48,914 nucleotides of DNA from F23-B02 sp963625685 (GTDB taxonomy: Bacteria > Bacillota > Clostridia > Oscillospirales > Oscillospiraceae): positions 1-48,914 of the forward strand of contig CAVFTR010000013.1 of the NCBI GenBank assembly GCA_963625685.1, written 5' to 3'. The stretch's first letter is position 1. Each line of letters opens with the position of its first letter. The notes beneath the pieces are model-generated. The model was not told the origin of the DNA. It saw nothing but the letters and a program-made list of their open reading frames with translations, and searched no databases. Of this stretch, positions 1 to 8,255 are shown piece after piece. The position numbers and the translations under genes are program-made.

Positions 1-72
1 GCTCCAGCGGGGATTCGAACCCCGGACACCCTGCTTAAAAGGCAGGTGCTCTGCCGACTGAGCTAACGAAGC
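1..72 (-). tRNA. tRNA-Lys (UUU), 3' end cut by window edge
   Basis: Reading the minus strand gives a cloverleaf with D arm GCTCAGTCGGCAGAGC, anticodon stem CCTGC/GCAGG around a CTTTTAA loop (anticodon TTT) and T loop TTCGAAT. The acceptor halves GCTTCGT and CTGGAGC pair with some G-U and one mismatch. The discriminator base and any CCA lie outside the window. It is the last of five co-oriented tRNA genes. Confidence 0.9.
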
Positions 73-109
73 GGGTATGCTATTTTGAACCACCGAAGCG
101 GGAAAAAAC

Positions 110-184
110 TGGCAGGGATGGCTGGACTCGAACCAGCGAATGAGGGAGTCAAAGTCCCTTGCCTTACCGCTTGGCTACATCCCT
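110..184 (-). tRNA. tRNA-Gln (UUG)
   Basis: The minus strand begins AGGGATG and ends CATCCCT-G-CCA, so the acceptor stem pairs fully and CCA is encoded. The anticodon arm AGGGA-CTTTGAC-TCCCT carries TTG. The T arm is CGCTGG-TTCGAGT-CCAGC. Confidence 0.93.
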
Positions 185-237
185 ATCGAGGGAAAGGAGA
201 AAGGGATCGGGATAACTCCCAATCCCTTCTCTTCTTG

Positions 238-315
<78 letters not shown>

Positions 316-327
316 ATATTTTTATTT

Positions 328-404
328 TGGCACGCCAAGAGGGATTCGAACCCCCGACCTACTGCTTAGAAGGCAGTTGCTCTATCCTGCTGAGCTATTG
401 GCGC
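328..404 (-). tRNA. tRNA-Arg (UCU)
   Basis: Minus-strand cloverleaf starts GCGCCAA and ends TTGGCGT-G-CCA. The anticodon arm ACTGC-CTTCTAA-GCAGT carries TCT. CCA is encoded. Confidence 0.93.
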
Positions 405-427
405 TTATACTGTCCGCATCCGAGACG

Positions 428-501
428 TGGAGCGGGTGATGGGAATCGAACCCACGTATCCAGCTTGGAAGGCTGGTGTTCTACCATTGAACTACGCCCG
501 C
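428..501 (-). tRNA. tRNA-Gly (UCC)
   Basis: Minus-strand cloverleaf starts GCGGGCG and ends CACCCGC-T-CCA. The anticodon arm CCAGC-CTTCCAA-GCTGG carries TCC. It is the promoter-proximal member of the Gly-Arg-His-Gln-Lys tRNA cluster. Confidence 0.93.
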
Positions 502-532
502 ACGGCCGTTCCCATTAATGTTCAGCTTAAAG

Positions 533-561
533 ATAATAACAACATTTCTGCCGATTGTCAA
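533..561 (-). promoter_or_regulatory. Promoter of the tRNA cluster
   Basis: On the minus strand a perfect -35 box TTGACA is followed after exactly 17 bases by TATTAT. The -10 box lies about 30 bases upstream of tRNA-Gly, as expected for a strong stable-RNA promoter. Confidence 0.8.
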
Positions 562-606
562 TATTTTTAACGCAAAAACTTTCAAAAGTGAAAAAAATAT
601 TTACTG

Positions 607-635
607 TTGCTATTTACCCCGTCATTTTGTATAAT
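607..635 (+). promoter_or_regulatory. Promoter for the 105-residue gene
   Basis: TTGCTA, a 17-base spacer, then a perfect TATAAT. It lies about 40 bases before the start codon of the gene at 674. The region between this promoter and the divergent tRNA promoter is AT-rich. Confidence 0.7.
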
Positions 636-673
636 ACCCCTGTTATGAATAGTTCCAGCATCGGAGGTTTACC

Positions 674-991
674 ATGATCGAATTAACAATGCAGGTCAGC
701 GAATTTGACTATACCGAAACGCTCGACACCTTTCTGCCCGATCTGATAAAGATCCTGTCCGAAAGCGAAGGCGTCAACCCCCTCATCCGCAAGTGCGTCG
801 GCGCGTCGCCCGCGTTTTCAAAGAAGGTAGTCAAGGGCATACTCGCGGCGATGACCCCCAAGCAGAAGGAGGCGCTCACGGTCAAATTCCTGAACGTCTA
901 CGCGTCAAAGCTCGTCGCGCAGGTCAACGAGGTCGCGGCAAAAAACGGCATCGTCATCACCCTCGACAATGCAAGAGCGTCAATAAAATAG
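674..991 (+). CDS. Small hypothetical protein, 105 residues
   Basis: I do not recognise a family. The ATG has a clear GGAGG site (662-666) at good spacing, a strong promoter upstream and a hairpin terminator right after the stop, so it is a complete single-gene transcription unit. The product is predicted soluble: an acidic N-terminal third (FDYTETLDTFLPD), then a Lys-rich, probably helical middle with KKVVKGILAAMTPKQKEAL, and no signal peptide or membrane segment. No cysteine or metal motif is obvious apart from one Cys near residue 42. Its neighbours (tRNAs, proC) give no clear hint of function. Confidence 0.75.
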   Translation: MIELTMQVSEFDYTETLDTFLPDLIKILSESEGVNPLIRKCVGASPAFSKKVVKGILAAMTPKQKEALTVKFLNVYASKLVAQVNEVAAKNGIVITLDNARASIK

Positions 992-995
992 GACG

Positions 996-1024
996 AAAAA
1001 AGCTCCCCCGGGGGGAGCTTTTTT
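996..1024. terminator. Bidirectional rho-independent terminator
   Basis: A run of A, the GC-rich inverted repeat AGCTCCCCC/GGGGGAGCT and a run of T. It sits between the convergent 105-residue gene and proC and can serve both strands. Confidence 0.9.
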
Positions 1025-1052
1025 CTATACGATATGCGCGTCCGTCAGGGGC

Positions 1053-1856
1053 TCAATTCGATTCCAGGAAGAAATCCTTTTCGATTATGGCCTGGAAGGC
1101 CTGCTGAACGGCGGTCTCGAAGCCGAGCTCCTTGAGCTTGCACACGCCCTCGACGGTCGTTCCGCCGGGCGAGCAGACCATGTTCATCAGCGCGATGGGG
1201 TGCTCGCCGCTGTCCATTGCGAGCGCGCCGCTGCCCATGACGGTCGCGGTGGCTATCTCCTCGGCCATCGAGCGCGAAAAGCCGGCGCGCACTCCGGCCT
1301 CGGCCAGAGCGTCGATATACAGCAGCACGAAGGCTCCCGACGCGCCGCCGAGCGCGCAGAAGGCCGGGAACATGCTCTCCTCGATGTGATATATCCGGCC
1401 GATGGACGAGAAGATGCCGTCGGCGATCTTTATATCGTCCTTCGTCGCGCCCTTGCCGCCGCAGACGGCCGTGACGGCGGCCTTGACCCTGGCGTTTATG
1501 TTGGGCATGCATCTGACGACGGGCGTGCCCTTTGCAAGACGCTCCTCATACCAGGCGGTGCTCTTGCCGGCGGCGATCGAGATGACGGTCTTGTCCTTCG
1601 TCACGCCCTTTGAAAGCTCCGGCATCACCTCCGGAAGCACCTGCGGCTTGACCGCAAGGACGATGACCTCGGCCCTGTCGGCGACCTCGGCCGCCGTCGC
1701 GCAGGGGATCAGCCCGTGCTTTTCCTTGAGCGCGAGCGTCTTGCCCTGACTGCGGTTATAGCCGTAGAGATAATCGTTTTTGAATTTGCCGCAGGACGCC
1801 ATGCCCGCGATGATGGCTCCGGCCATGTTGCCGAGCCCTATAAAGCCGTATTTCAT
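1053..1856 (-). CDS. proC: Pyrroline-5-carboxylate reductase
   Basis: Predicted to reduce 1-pyrroline-5-carboxylate to proline with NAD(P)H, the last step of proline biosynthesis, in the cytoplasm. The 267-residue length is typical. The N-terminal Rossmann fold shows GFIGLGNMAGAI (residues 4-15), followed by the family pattern VIVLAVKPQVLPEV and, later, RCMPNINA. The C-terminal dimerisation domain contains the family signature around MNMVCSPGGTTVEG, where substrate binds. The start is supported by AAGGAG about 10 bases upstream. It is transcribed alone, divergently from the SLH-protein gene, from a promoter that shares its -35 box with that gene. Confidence 0.95.
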   Translation of the reverse strand: MKYGFIGLGNMAGAIIAGMASCGKFKNDYLYGYNRSQGKTLALKEKHGLIPCATAAEVADRAEVIVLAVKPQVLPEVMPELSKGVTKDKTVISIAAGKSTAWYEERLAKGTPVVRCMPNINARVKAAVTAVCGGKGATKDDIKIADGIFSSIGRIYHIEESMFPAFCALGGASGAFVLLYIDALAEAGVRAGFSRSMAEEIATATVMGSGALAMDSGEHPIALMNMVCSPGGTTVEGVCKLKELGFETAVQQAFQAIIEKDFFLESN

Positions 1857-1924
1857 AAGCGCACGCTCCTTGTTTTTTTACTATTCTACCATCAACGCGG
1901 CGTTTTCGCAATCACCGGCAGCAT

Positions 1925-1976
1925 ACTATATTGCAATAAATTTTCTGTTGCAAAAGATTATGTAAGCTGATATAAT
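1925..1976. promoter_or_regulatory. Overlapping divergent promoters sharing one palindromic -35 box
   Basis: TTGCAA at 1948-1953 is its own reverse complement. Rightward it is followed after 17 bases by TATAAT (1971-1976), serving the SLH-protein gene. Leftward it is followed after 17 bases by TATAGT (1930-1925 on the minus strand), serving proC. Both geometries are canonical for the housekeeping sigma factor. Confidence 0.65.
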
Positions 1977-2019
1977 GGTTGACACCGAATTGTAACCGTG
2001 TCCCCGGAGGTTTAAGCAT

Positions 2020-4146
2020 ATGAAAAAAATTCGCAGAGCGCTGGCTCTTGTGCTGGTCGTAAGCAGTCTGCTCGCCGTCACGCCCTTCGCGGCGCTCGCC
2101 GACGATACGGCGATACCCGGCGAGAGGCTCGCCGTTTTCGACAACGTCGGCCAGATGAACAACAACACCTTCACCGACGTCAGCTCCCTCAACTGGTTTT
2201 ATTCCGGAGTGAGGACCGCGTACAACAAGGGCATCATGCTCGGCTGCGGCGACAAGACCTTCCGTCCCAACGACAACGTCAGCTGGGCCGAGGCCATAAC
2301 CATCGCGGCGCGCGTCCACGCGGCGTATAACGACAATCTGATAGAGGAGCCGCGCACGGGCGAGGCCTGGTACGCCACGTATTACAGATACTGCTCGGCA
2401 AGACGCCTGCTGCCCTCGGCGACGCCCTCGCTGAATGATCTTGGGCAGAGCATAAACCGCTACAACCTCGCGTATCTTTTCTCAAAAACTATAAGCGCGG
2501 AGGACATGCCGCAGATAAGCGACTACTCCATCGGCGACGCGGCGAGCATCCCCTCCTACTACGCCTCCTGCGTCCGCCTGCTGTACTCGGCCGGCGTTAT
2601 GATAGGCGTGGACGCGGCAAAGCGCTTTTACGGCACGAGCACCGCGAGCCGCGCTCAGATAGCCACGGTCGTCGCAAGGCTCGTCGAGCCCGCCCTGCGT
2701 CAGGGCCACGACTCGAAGGTCAACGCCGACATGGCGGCATACGAGGCCAATCTCGAAAACGGCAGCGTCACCGCGCAGATCGGCAAGGTCAGCTACTGCC
2801 TGTACAAGCGCTACGAGACCGTCGACACCGTCAGCTACAGCCTGTACGAGGTCACGGCAAGCGACGTCAGCCGCGAGCTGTACAGCGCCGTTGTGGGCCA
2901 GTACCTGAGCAACGTCAGCGTCTATGACGGCAGGGTCTACTTCTGCCGCAGCACCCAAGGCAGCGAGAAGGGCTCGCTGATGTGCTACGATCCCGGGACC
3001 GGCATGTGCTACAGCGTGTACGACGGCTATATCATAGAATCGTACTGCTTCTACGACGGACAGCTCTACGCGCTGGCGTTCACAAAATACGCCGACAAGC
3101 CCGAGGGCTACACCTATGCCTTCGGCGTCATTTCAAACGGCGCGTTCAACGCCATAAAGGCCGAGCTTGAATACAACACGGTCGCAAACTTCGTCCCCTA
3201 CGGCTGGAACGGCAGGATATATTTCAAGATGGCCGAGCTCACCACCGTCAGGGACTCCACGGGCAGCGAGAGCGAGACCTATATCGACAGGCTCTACGCC
3301 TATGACATTAAAAGCGGCGATATCTCAAAGGTCTGCGACTATAAGATAAACTCGAGCTTCTTCGACGGCCACGTCATGTACTTCCTCGCCTATGACAGCG
3401 ACGGAAACTACGACCTGAACCTGTACGCCGTGTCCATCCAGGCTCCCGGCGCTATCACGACGATCGGGGAGTTTCCCGCGACCACGAACACGCGCAACCG
3501 CTCCATATATAAGTATGACGGCGAATTTTACTGCCTGTCGTCGTTCAATCGCTACGTCTACAGCATGGACGAGACCGGCACGAGCCGCATCGCGCTCTAC
3601 TGCGGCGGCGTTTACGACAGCATGAACTTCACGGCCGACAAGCTCGTGCTCGTCCCCAACACCCTCCCCACCAGCAACGCAAATGAGCTGAAGGTCTACA
3701 ACGCCAAGAGCATGGCGGCGCGCTCGCTCTACGGCGACTGGCTCGGCCAGAGCGTTTACTACACCGGCGCGCGCTTCGTGCCCGACGACGGCAAATACTA
3801 CTCGACGAGCCAGAGCGTCAGCACGGTGACCAATCTCCCGATAACCGTCACCAAGGCCTTCTCCCGCGGCAGCGACTTCATCTTGCAGACAAAATACGTA
3901 AACCTCAACGAGCAGAGCATCATCCTTCGCTCGTACATCGTAAAGGTGTATCTTGACGGGCAGCTCGTCGCATACGATCTCAACCGCATGTCCGGCATCG
4001 AGATGAATACGAACGACATCGAGTCGTTCACCTTCGTCATCGCCGGGACCGACGTTCTGCAGCGCTTCAACGTCACCGACGGCCGCATCACCGTCGAGGT
4101 CATACCGACCTTCGACGTCGTAAAGGAAACGACCTCCGCGGCATAA
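2020..4146 (+). CDS. Exported S-layer-homology (SLH) domain protein with beta-propeller-like region
   Basis: A 708-residue exported protein. A signal peptide (KKIRRALALVLVV, cleavage probably after AALA near residue 27) precedes three SLH modules at about residues 50-230. The first is clearest: FTDVSSLNWFYSGVRTAY followed by GDKTFRPNDNVSWAEA. SLH modules anchor proteins to secondary wall polymers. The remainder (about 245-600) has repeated Tyr/Asp-rich blades such as VYDGRVYFC, YDGQLYALA and YDGEFYCLS, resembling the DUF5050-type beta-propeller. No catalytic motif is visible. It has its own promoter, a GGAGG site and a terminator. The role is probably in the cell wall or in sensing/binding; the substrate is unknown. 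Confidence 0.85.
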   Translation: MKKIRRALALVLVVSSLLAVTPFAALADDTAIPGERLAVFDNVGQMNNNTFTDVSSLNWFYSGVRTAYNKGIMLGCGDKTFRPNDNVSWAEAITIAARVHAAYNDNLIEEPRTGEAWYATYYRYCSARRLLPSATPSLNDLGQSINRYNLAYLFSKTISAEDMPQISDYSIGDAASIPSYYASCVRLLYSAGVMIGVDAAKRFYGTSTASRAQIATVVARLVEPALRQGHDSKVNADMAAYEANLENGSVTAQIGKVSYCLYKRYETVDTVSYSLYEVTASDVSRELYSAVVGQYLSNVSVYDGRVYFCRSTQGSEKGSLMCYDPGTGMCYSVYDGYIIESYCFYDGQLYALAFTKYADKPEGYTYAFGVISNGAFNAIKAELEYNTVANFVPYGWNGRIYFKMAELTTVRDSTGSESETYIDRLYAYDIKSGDISKVCDYKINSSFFDGHVMYFLAYDSDGNYDLNLYAVSIQAPGAITTIGEFPATTNTRNRSIYKYDGEFYCLSSFNRYVYSMDETGTSRIALYCGGVYDSMNFTADKLVLVPNTLPTSNANELKVYNAKSMAARSLYGDWLGQSVYYTGARFVPDDGKYYSTSQSVSTVTNLPITVTKAFSRGSDFILQTKYVNLNEQSIILRSYIVKVYLDGQLVAYDLNRMSGIEMNTNDIESFTFVIAGTDVLQRFNVTDGRITVEVIPTFDVVKETTSAA

Positions 4147-4156
4147 ATGATAAATC

Positions 4157-4436
4157 AAAAAGTCCCGTCCTCTCGGACGGGATTTTTTGTTCAGTTTGTC
4201 AAAAAAGTCCCTCACGGGACTTTTTTGACTGCACTTTTCCGCCGAGCATTTTGAAAGTATTCAAAATGCTTTTACCGAGATCCTTGAAATTTCAAGGATT
4301 TCGACGGCGGTTTATCTAACTCGAGGCGGGTCTTGCCCCCTCGAGCTCCCCCGCTGCGCGGTTATCTTTACGCAGCAGCGGATGTTTTTTGACAGTCTGA
4401 TCAAAAAATCCCGTCCTCTCGGACGGGATTTTTTGT
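4157..4436. other. Gene-free array of strong hairpins bounded by two near-identical terminators
   Basis: There is no credible gene between 4147 and 4454. In order: a terminator hairpin with stem TCCCGTCC/GGACGGGA (4157-4189); a 14-bp stem around GTCCC-TCAC-GGGAC with A/T flanks (4198-4229); an outer stem CCGCCG/CGGCGG (4239-4310) enclosing two further hairpins (4245-4270 and the 20-base palindrome 4280-4299); CTCGAGG/CCTCGAG (4320-4345); CCGCTGC/GCAGCGG (4351-4381); and a second copy of the first hairpin with a 14-bp stem (4403-4434). The first and last act as terminators for the converging flanking genes. The middle may be a structured RNA or a dispersed intergenic repeat. Confidence 0.75.
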
Positions 4437-4454
4437 TGCCTTATCGTTTTTATA

Positions 4455-4622
4455 TCACAGGTGCTGGTCGCGGTCGACTCTGTCGTAGAAGTAATTGAGC
4501 ACGGGCTCCATGGCCGCGGTGAGCTTCATATCAAGATTGAAGTAGTAGGCCGTGAAGGTCAGCGCGAAAAACGCGGCTCCGGCGATAGACAGCTTTTTTG
4601 CGGCGGTGCAAAGCATGGACAT
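4455..4622 (-). CDS. Small single-span membrane protein, 55 residues
   Basis: A short gene directly after the 2-hydroxyacyl-CoA dehydratase pair; the stop of the upstream gene (4642) is 19 bases before this start. The chosen ATG at 4622 follows AAAGGAGATAAGGAAA. An in-frame ATG at 4685 would overlap the upstream gene and lacks this site. The protein begins MSMLCTAAKKLSIAGAAFFA, giving one hydrophobic segment at about residues 10-30, then a short acidic/aromatic tail ending RVDRDQHL. I recognise no family. Position and orientation suggest co-transcription with the dehydratase genes. Confidence 0.6.
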   Translation of the reverse strand: MSMLCTAAKKLSIAGAAFFALTFTAYYFNLDMKLTAAMEPVLNYFYDRVDRDQHL

Positions 4623-4641
4623 TTTCCTTATCTCCTTTCGA

Positions 4642-6213
4642 TTACCACGATTCCTCGTCGGGGAGGACTTCGAGCGTCGGGTCAACGGGCTCCTCGCCCA
4701 TGACGGTGCGCATATAGGTGTTTATCTGGTCGCGCACGCCCTGACGGGATATGACGCGCGGGTCGAACAGGTCGTGGGAGACCCAGACGAGGTGTATGCC
4801 CAGCTCGCGTGCGCGCTCCTCAAACATGCCGTGCATGCCGTCGAGCGCCTTGCAGCTCATGTGCTCCCAGAGTATGACCATATCGGCGTTGAACTCCTCG
4901 ACAAACTCCCAGAGGTCGTCGAGCAGGACCTTGTAGCCGCCGTGTGTGCGGTTGCGCATGATCATCTTTTCGGTGAGCATGGCTATGTCGTACATCGCCT
5001 GCTCGCGGTTCTCGGGGGTGTCCTCCTCGGCGATCATTTTCGTGTTGTCCATCGACAGCATGTCGGTCAGAGGCACGATGCCCCAGCAGTTGAGCATCCA
5101 CACGAGCATGTCCATGTAGAAGTGCGACTGCACGCCCCATACGATTGCTCTGTGGCGGTACTCGTTGGCGGCCATGGCCTTTTTCCTGTACGCCTTCTCG
5201 GCGAGCTTCATGATCTTGCAGTCGGTCTTTTCAAATATGGGAAGCCTGCCGCTGATGGCCATGTAGTTTGTCTCGGTGTAGAGCGCGAGGTTCGAGCCGA
5301 ACACCTGCGGGTAGGGCGACTTGCTCATCTCAAGCCACTCGAGACGGCATTTGGTCGCGTAGTTTACGCGCTTTGCGCACTCGAAGTAATAGTCCCAGTC
5401 CCACTTCTCGCCGGTGTGCTCCTCGATGAAGGCGATGGCGTTGCGCACCTCCTGCGCGGCGTACTCCTGAACGTCCTCGTTCATGTGGCGCAGCGGAGCG
5501 GCGAGCTGGAACACGGGGATGCCGTCCTCCTGCTCCATGCGCTTTGAGATGACGCCGTTGCTGAGCAGCGAGCCGTCGCAGGTCGTGTTGCACTGCACCG
5601 CGCAGCAGCCGAGGATGGGCGCGTCGTCGTCGATTGAAACGCCGGCCTCCGCCTCTGGCATCGGGCACACGTCGCCGGCCAGGCCGTACTGCTGGGCGAC
5701 GTCTATATAGTGTATCGCCGCGCGCTGGTCGAGCAGCACGGGGATGTAGGTCGAGGCTATCTCGCGGCTGAGGGGCACGACGGTCGGGAAGCCCATCATG
5801 ACAGACTGCATCTCGTTTTCGTCGATGAGCACGACCTTGTCGGAGAACTTCTTGTCGTTGCCGATGCGGCGGTCGCCGCGGAAGAGCTTATCGAGCAGCT
5901 TTGCGACGTCCTCGACGATGACGTCCTGCTCGGCGTGGCAGATGCGCAGATGCTCGCCGCGCAGGCCCTGGGTGTGGCGGTCGATCATCATGGGGACGGC
6001 CAGATAGGAGGACATCCAGCGGTAGCGGAACATCGCCTTTATATTGCGGGGCTTTGCCAGGACGATCCTGAACATATTGACCCAGTTGTAGAGCCATCTT
6101 GAGTAATCGTAAAGCGTATCGACAACGCCGCGCCACTCGCGGCGGCTCCTGTAGCGCTTTCCCTCAAGATAGACCTTGCCGAAATCCTTGCAGCCTATTC
6201 TCTTATTGCTCAT
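4642..6213 (-). CDS. 2-hydroxyacyl-CoA dehydratase family protein, larger subunit
   Basis: A 523-residue protein of the HgdA/HgdB/FldB/BcrB-type family (2-hydroxyglutaryl-CoA dehydratase D-component). Members carry an iron-sulfur cluster and, after one-electron ATP-driven activation, dehydrate 2-hydroxyacyl-CoA or reduce aromatic acyl-CoA. Candidate ligand cysteines lie in ILGCCAVQCNTTCDG (about 200-214) and LNCWG. The C-terminal half has the Asp/Glu-rich helical pattern of the family, including WEHMSCKALDGMHG. It overlaps the second subunit by four bases (ATGA), indicating translational coupling. No activator ATPase (HgdC-like) or acyl-CoA transferase adjoins it, so the substrate cannot be named. 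Confidence 0.75.
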   Translation of the reverse strand: MSNKRIGCKDFGKVYLEGKRYRSRREWRGVVDTLYDYSRWLYNWVNMFRIVLAKPRNIKAMFRYRWMSSYLAVPMMIDRHTQGLRGEHLRICHAEQDVIVEDVAKLLDKLFRGDRRIGNDKKFSDKVVLIDENEMQSVMMGFPTVVPLSREIASTYIPVLLDQRAAIHYIDVAQQYGLAGDVCPMPEAEAGVSIDDDAPILGCCAVQCNTTCDGSLLSNGVISKRMEQEDGIPVFQLAAPLRHMNEDVQEYAAQEVRNAIAFIEEHTGEKWDWDYYFECAKRVNYATKCRLEWLEMSKSPYPQVFGSNLALYTETNYMAISGRLPIFEKTDCKIMKLAEKAYRKKAMAANEYRHRAIVWGVQSHFYMDMLVWMLNCWGIVPLTDMLSMDNTKMIAEEDTPENREQAMYDIAMLTEKMIMRNRTHGGYKVLLDDLWEFVEEFNADMVILWEHMSCKALDGMHGMFEERARELGIHLVWVSHDLFDPRVISRQGVRDQINTYMRTVMGEEPVDPTLEVLPDEESW

Positions 6214-7406
6214 TTCTTTTCCCCTCCCTGGATCTTCTTGATCTCAACGCTCTCAACGAAGGCCTGAACGCGGGTGCGCATCTGGCCGGAGGACGAGATG
6301 TTGTACGGACGGTCGACCGAGAGCACGGGGTAGCCGTAGTCGTCGTGCAGGATATGCGAGCCCATCATGCGCTCGTAGGCCCAGGGGTCGCAGAACTTTA
6401 TCTGCTCGTATATGATGCCGTCGGCGGCGTACTCCTTGGCAAGCTCGTTTACATACTCGCGCCGTCCGTTCATCTTCGCGGTGTTCATGTATCTCGGGCA
6501 CTGACCGCGGTACATGTACTGGCGGCAGATCTGCGTGAGCGCGTCCTCGTCGTCGGTAAGCTCGATGGGGTTTCTGCCGGGCAGCGAGCCGTAGCAGAAG
6601 CGGTCGGCGCAGACATAGGCGCCGGTGCTCTCGATGAGCTTTATGAAGTCGATATCGTCTACCTCGGAGCCCACGACCAGCAGTCTTACGCGGTAGTCCT
6701 TATCCTCGGGCTCGCGCGTTTTGAGCTCTTCGAGCGTCTCCTCGAGCTTGTCGATGATAAGCTGCTTGGGAGCTGCGTATGTCGCAAGGGTGATGACGTG
6801 GAACTCGTAGCCCGTGATGCGGGGCTTATCGCCCTTTCTGAACTCGCCGATGGCGCGGATGAGCTCGCACACGCGGTTGTGCTCGGCGACGGCCTTGCGG
6901 ATAGCCCCGTCGGAGACGTCGATGCCGTAGCTTTCGTGCAGGGGCGTGAGTATGTGGTTTCTGCACTGGAGCGTGTAGAGCGCAAGGCCGTTGTCGTCGG
7001 CCTTCATGGGTATCTCCATGTACTCGTAGAAGAATTTTTCCTTGTCCTTGCCGATGGCCTTGAGAAGCTCCATGTTCTCAACGGCTCTGTTCATCATCGT
7101 GCAGCCGTCGGGCGTGATGATGCAGTCGGCGAAGTTGAAGCCGCCCTCGATGGCGCGCTCGAGCAGGGCGCGGCTGTACTCGCACAGAAAGCTCGTCATG
7201 TAATAGGTCGCCATTTCCATCGAGCCCGTGCGCGGCGCGCGCAGTCTTACCGAGAATGTGCCGGGCAGGTTAAGCAGCGGCTCGGGGGTATTTTCGCAGA
7301 CATAGGCCACGCATACCTTCCCCTCGCTCTGCGCCTGCAGGATGAGCTCATTCTGAGCCTCCTGAAGGAGGTTCTCAAAATACAGCAGATGCTTTAAATC
7401 TTTCAT
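6210..7406 (-). CDS. 2-hydroxyacyl-CoA dehydratase family protein, smaller subunit
   Basis: A 398-residue partner of the adjacent dehydratase subunit and the first gene of this operon. Family-typical segments are ITPDGCTMMNRAVEN (about 95-110), VVGSEVDDIDFIKLIE (about 245-260), ADRFCYGSLPGRNP (about 269-282) and YEQIKFCDPWAYERMMGSH (about 345-365). The Cys residues in the first, third and fourth are the likely cluster ligands, as in HgdB/BcrC-type subunits. The start has GGAG at normal spacing. As a pair the two subunits could act in amino-acid fermentation or aromatic acyl-CoA reduction; sequence alone does not decide. Confidence 0.75.
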   Translation of the reverse strand: MKDLKHLLYFENLLQEAQNELILQAQSEGKVCVAYVCENTPEPLLNLPGTFSVRLRAPRTGSMEMATYYMTSFLCEYSRALLERAIEGGFNFADCIITPDGCTMMNRAVENMELLKAIGKDKEKFFYEYMEIPMKADDNGLALYTLQCRNHILTPLHESYGIDVSDGAIRKAVAEHNRVCELIRAIGEFRKGDKPRITGYEFHVITLATYAAPKQLIIDKLEETLEELKTREPEDKDYRVRLLVVGSEVDDIDFIKLIESTGAYVCADRFCYGSLPGRNPIELTDDEDALTQICRQYMYRGQCPRYMNTAKMNGRREYVNELAKEYAADGIIYEQIKFCDPWAYERMMGSHILHDDYGYPVLSVDRPYNISSSGQMRTRVQAFVESVEIKKIQGGEKK

Positions 7407-7536
7407 ATTTTTCTCCGTTCATTTACCTTCATCTTCTTTAATATAACAACATCCTTTATATGGAGTGTTATTATTTTAACGCTGTTGCCGTGAAATTCAA
7501 TATACACTTAAGCTCGTAATGTATTTATAGTTATGC

Positions 7537-7565
7537 CAAAAGAGTCAACGCAGTTGACTCTTTTG
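7537..7565 (-). terminator. Hairpin terminator after hypB
   Basis: A perfect 13-bp stem CAAAAGAGTCAAC/GTTGACTCTTTTG with a 3-base loop lies just past the hypB stop. The T run is inside the stem, so termination strength is uncertain. Confidence 0.6.
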
Positions 7566-7570
7566 ATATA

Positions 7571-8242
7571 TCAGGCGTTCCACTCGGCTGCCTGAGCGCG
7601 CAGCCAATCGCACCACGCGTCCACGCCCTCGCCGGTCTTGGCGCTTATGGGGAATATTTTTATATCGGGATTGCGCATTTTCGCAAACTGCACGACCTTT
7701 TCCATATCGAAGTCGAAGTACGGCAGAACGTCGATCTTGTTTATGATAAGCGCGTCGCAGACCTGGAAAATGAGCGGGTACTTCAGCGGCTTGTCGTGCC
7801 CCTCCGGAACGGAGAGGATCATCGCGTTTTTCGCCGCGCCCGTGTCGAACTCCGCCGGGCACACGAGGTTTCCGACGTTTTCGAGCACCACGAGATCGAG
7901 ATCGTCCGTGCCCATCTCCTCGAGGCCCTGGCGGCTCATGTCCGCGTCGAGGTGGCACATCCCGCCGGTGTGCAGCTGGATGACCTTTCTGACCGCGGTG
8001 TCGGAGATGCGCTCGGCGTCGACGTCGGAGTCGATATCGGCCTCCATGATGCCGATGCTCAGCTCGCCGCTGAGCCGCTCTATCGTGCGCGTGAGGGTCG
8101 TGGTCTTGCCGCTGCCGGGCGACGACATGAGGTTGAGCATGAAGCACTTGCTTTTCTTCATCTCGGCGCGCAGGATGTCGGCCGCGTCGTCGTTTGCCTT
8201 GAAAATATTCTGCTTTATCTCATAGACCTTATACTGTCCCAT
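7571..8242 (-). CDS. hypB: Hydrogenase nickel incorporation GTPase HypB
   Basis: A GTPase of the SIMIBI class that helps insert nickel into NiFe hydrogenase (or another nickel enzyme). It has 223 residues. The Walker A motif is SSPGSGKTTTL (about 39-49), with switch/Walker B segments IMEADIDSD and VVLENVGNLVCP, and the base-specificity motif NKID near residue 168. HypB-type metal residues include Cys and His in TGGMCHLD (about 93-99). It lacks the His-rich N-terminal tail of some HypB proteins. It follows hypA with a 13-base gap, so the two form an operon. The start has GGAGAG upstream. Confidence 0.93.
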   Translation of the reverse strand: MGQYKVYEIKQNIFKANDDAADILRAEMKKSKCFMLNLMSSPGSGKTTTLTRTIERLSGELSIGIMEADIDSDVDAERISDTAVRKVIQLHTGGMCHLDADMSRQGLEEMGTDDLDLVVLENVGNLVCPAEFDTGAAKNAMILSVPEGHDKPLKYPLIFQVCDALIINKIDVLPYFDFDMEKVVQFAKMRNPDIKIFPISAKTGEGVDAWCDWLRAQAAEWNA

Positions 8243-8255
8243 AGCTGTCTCTCCT

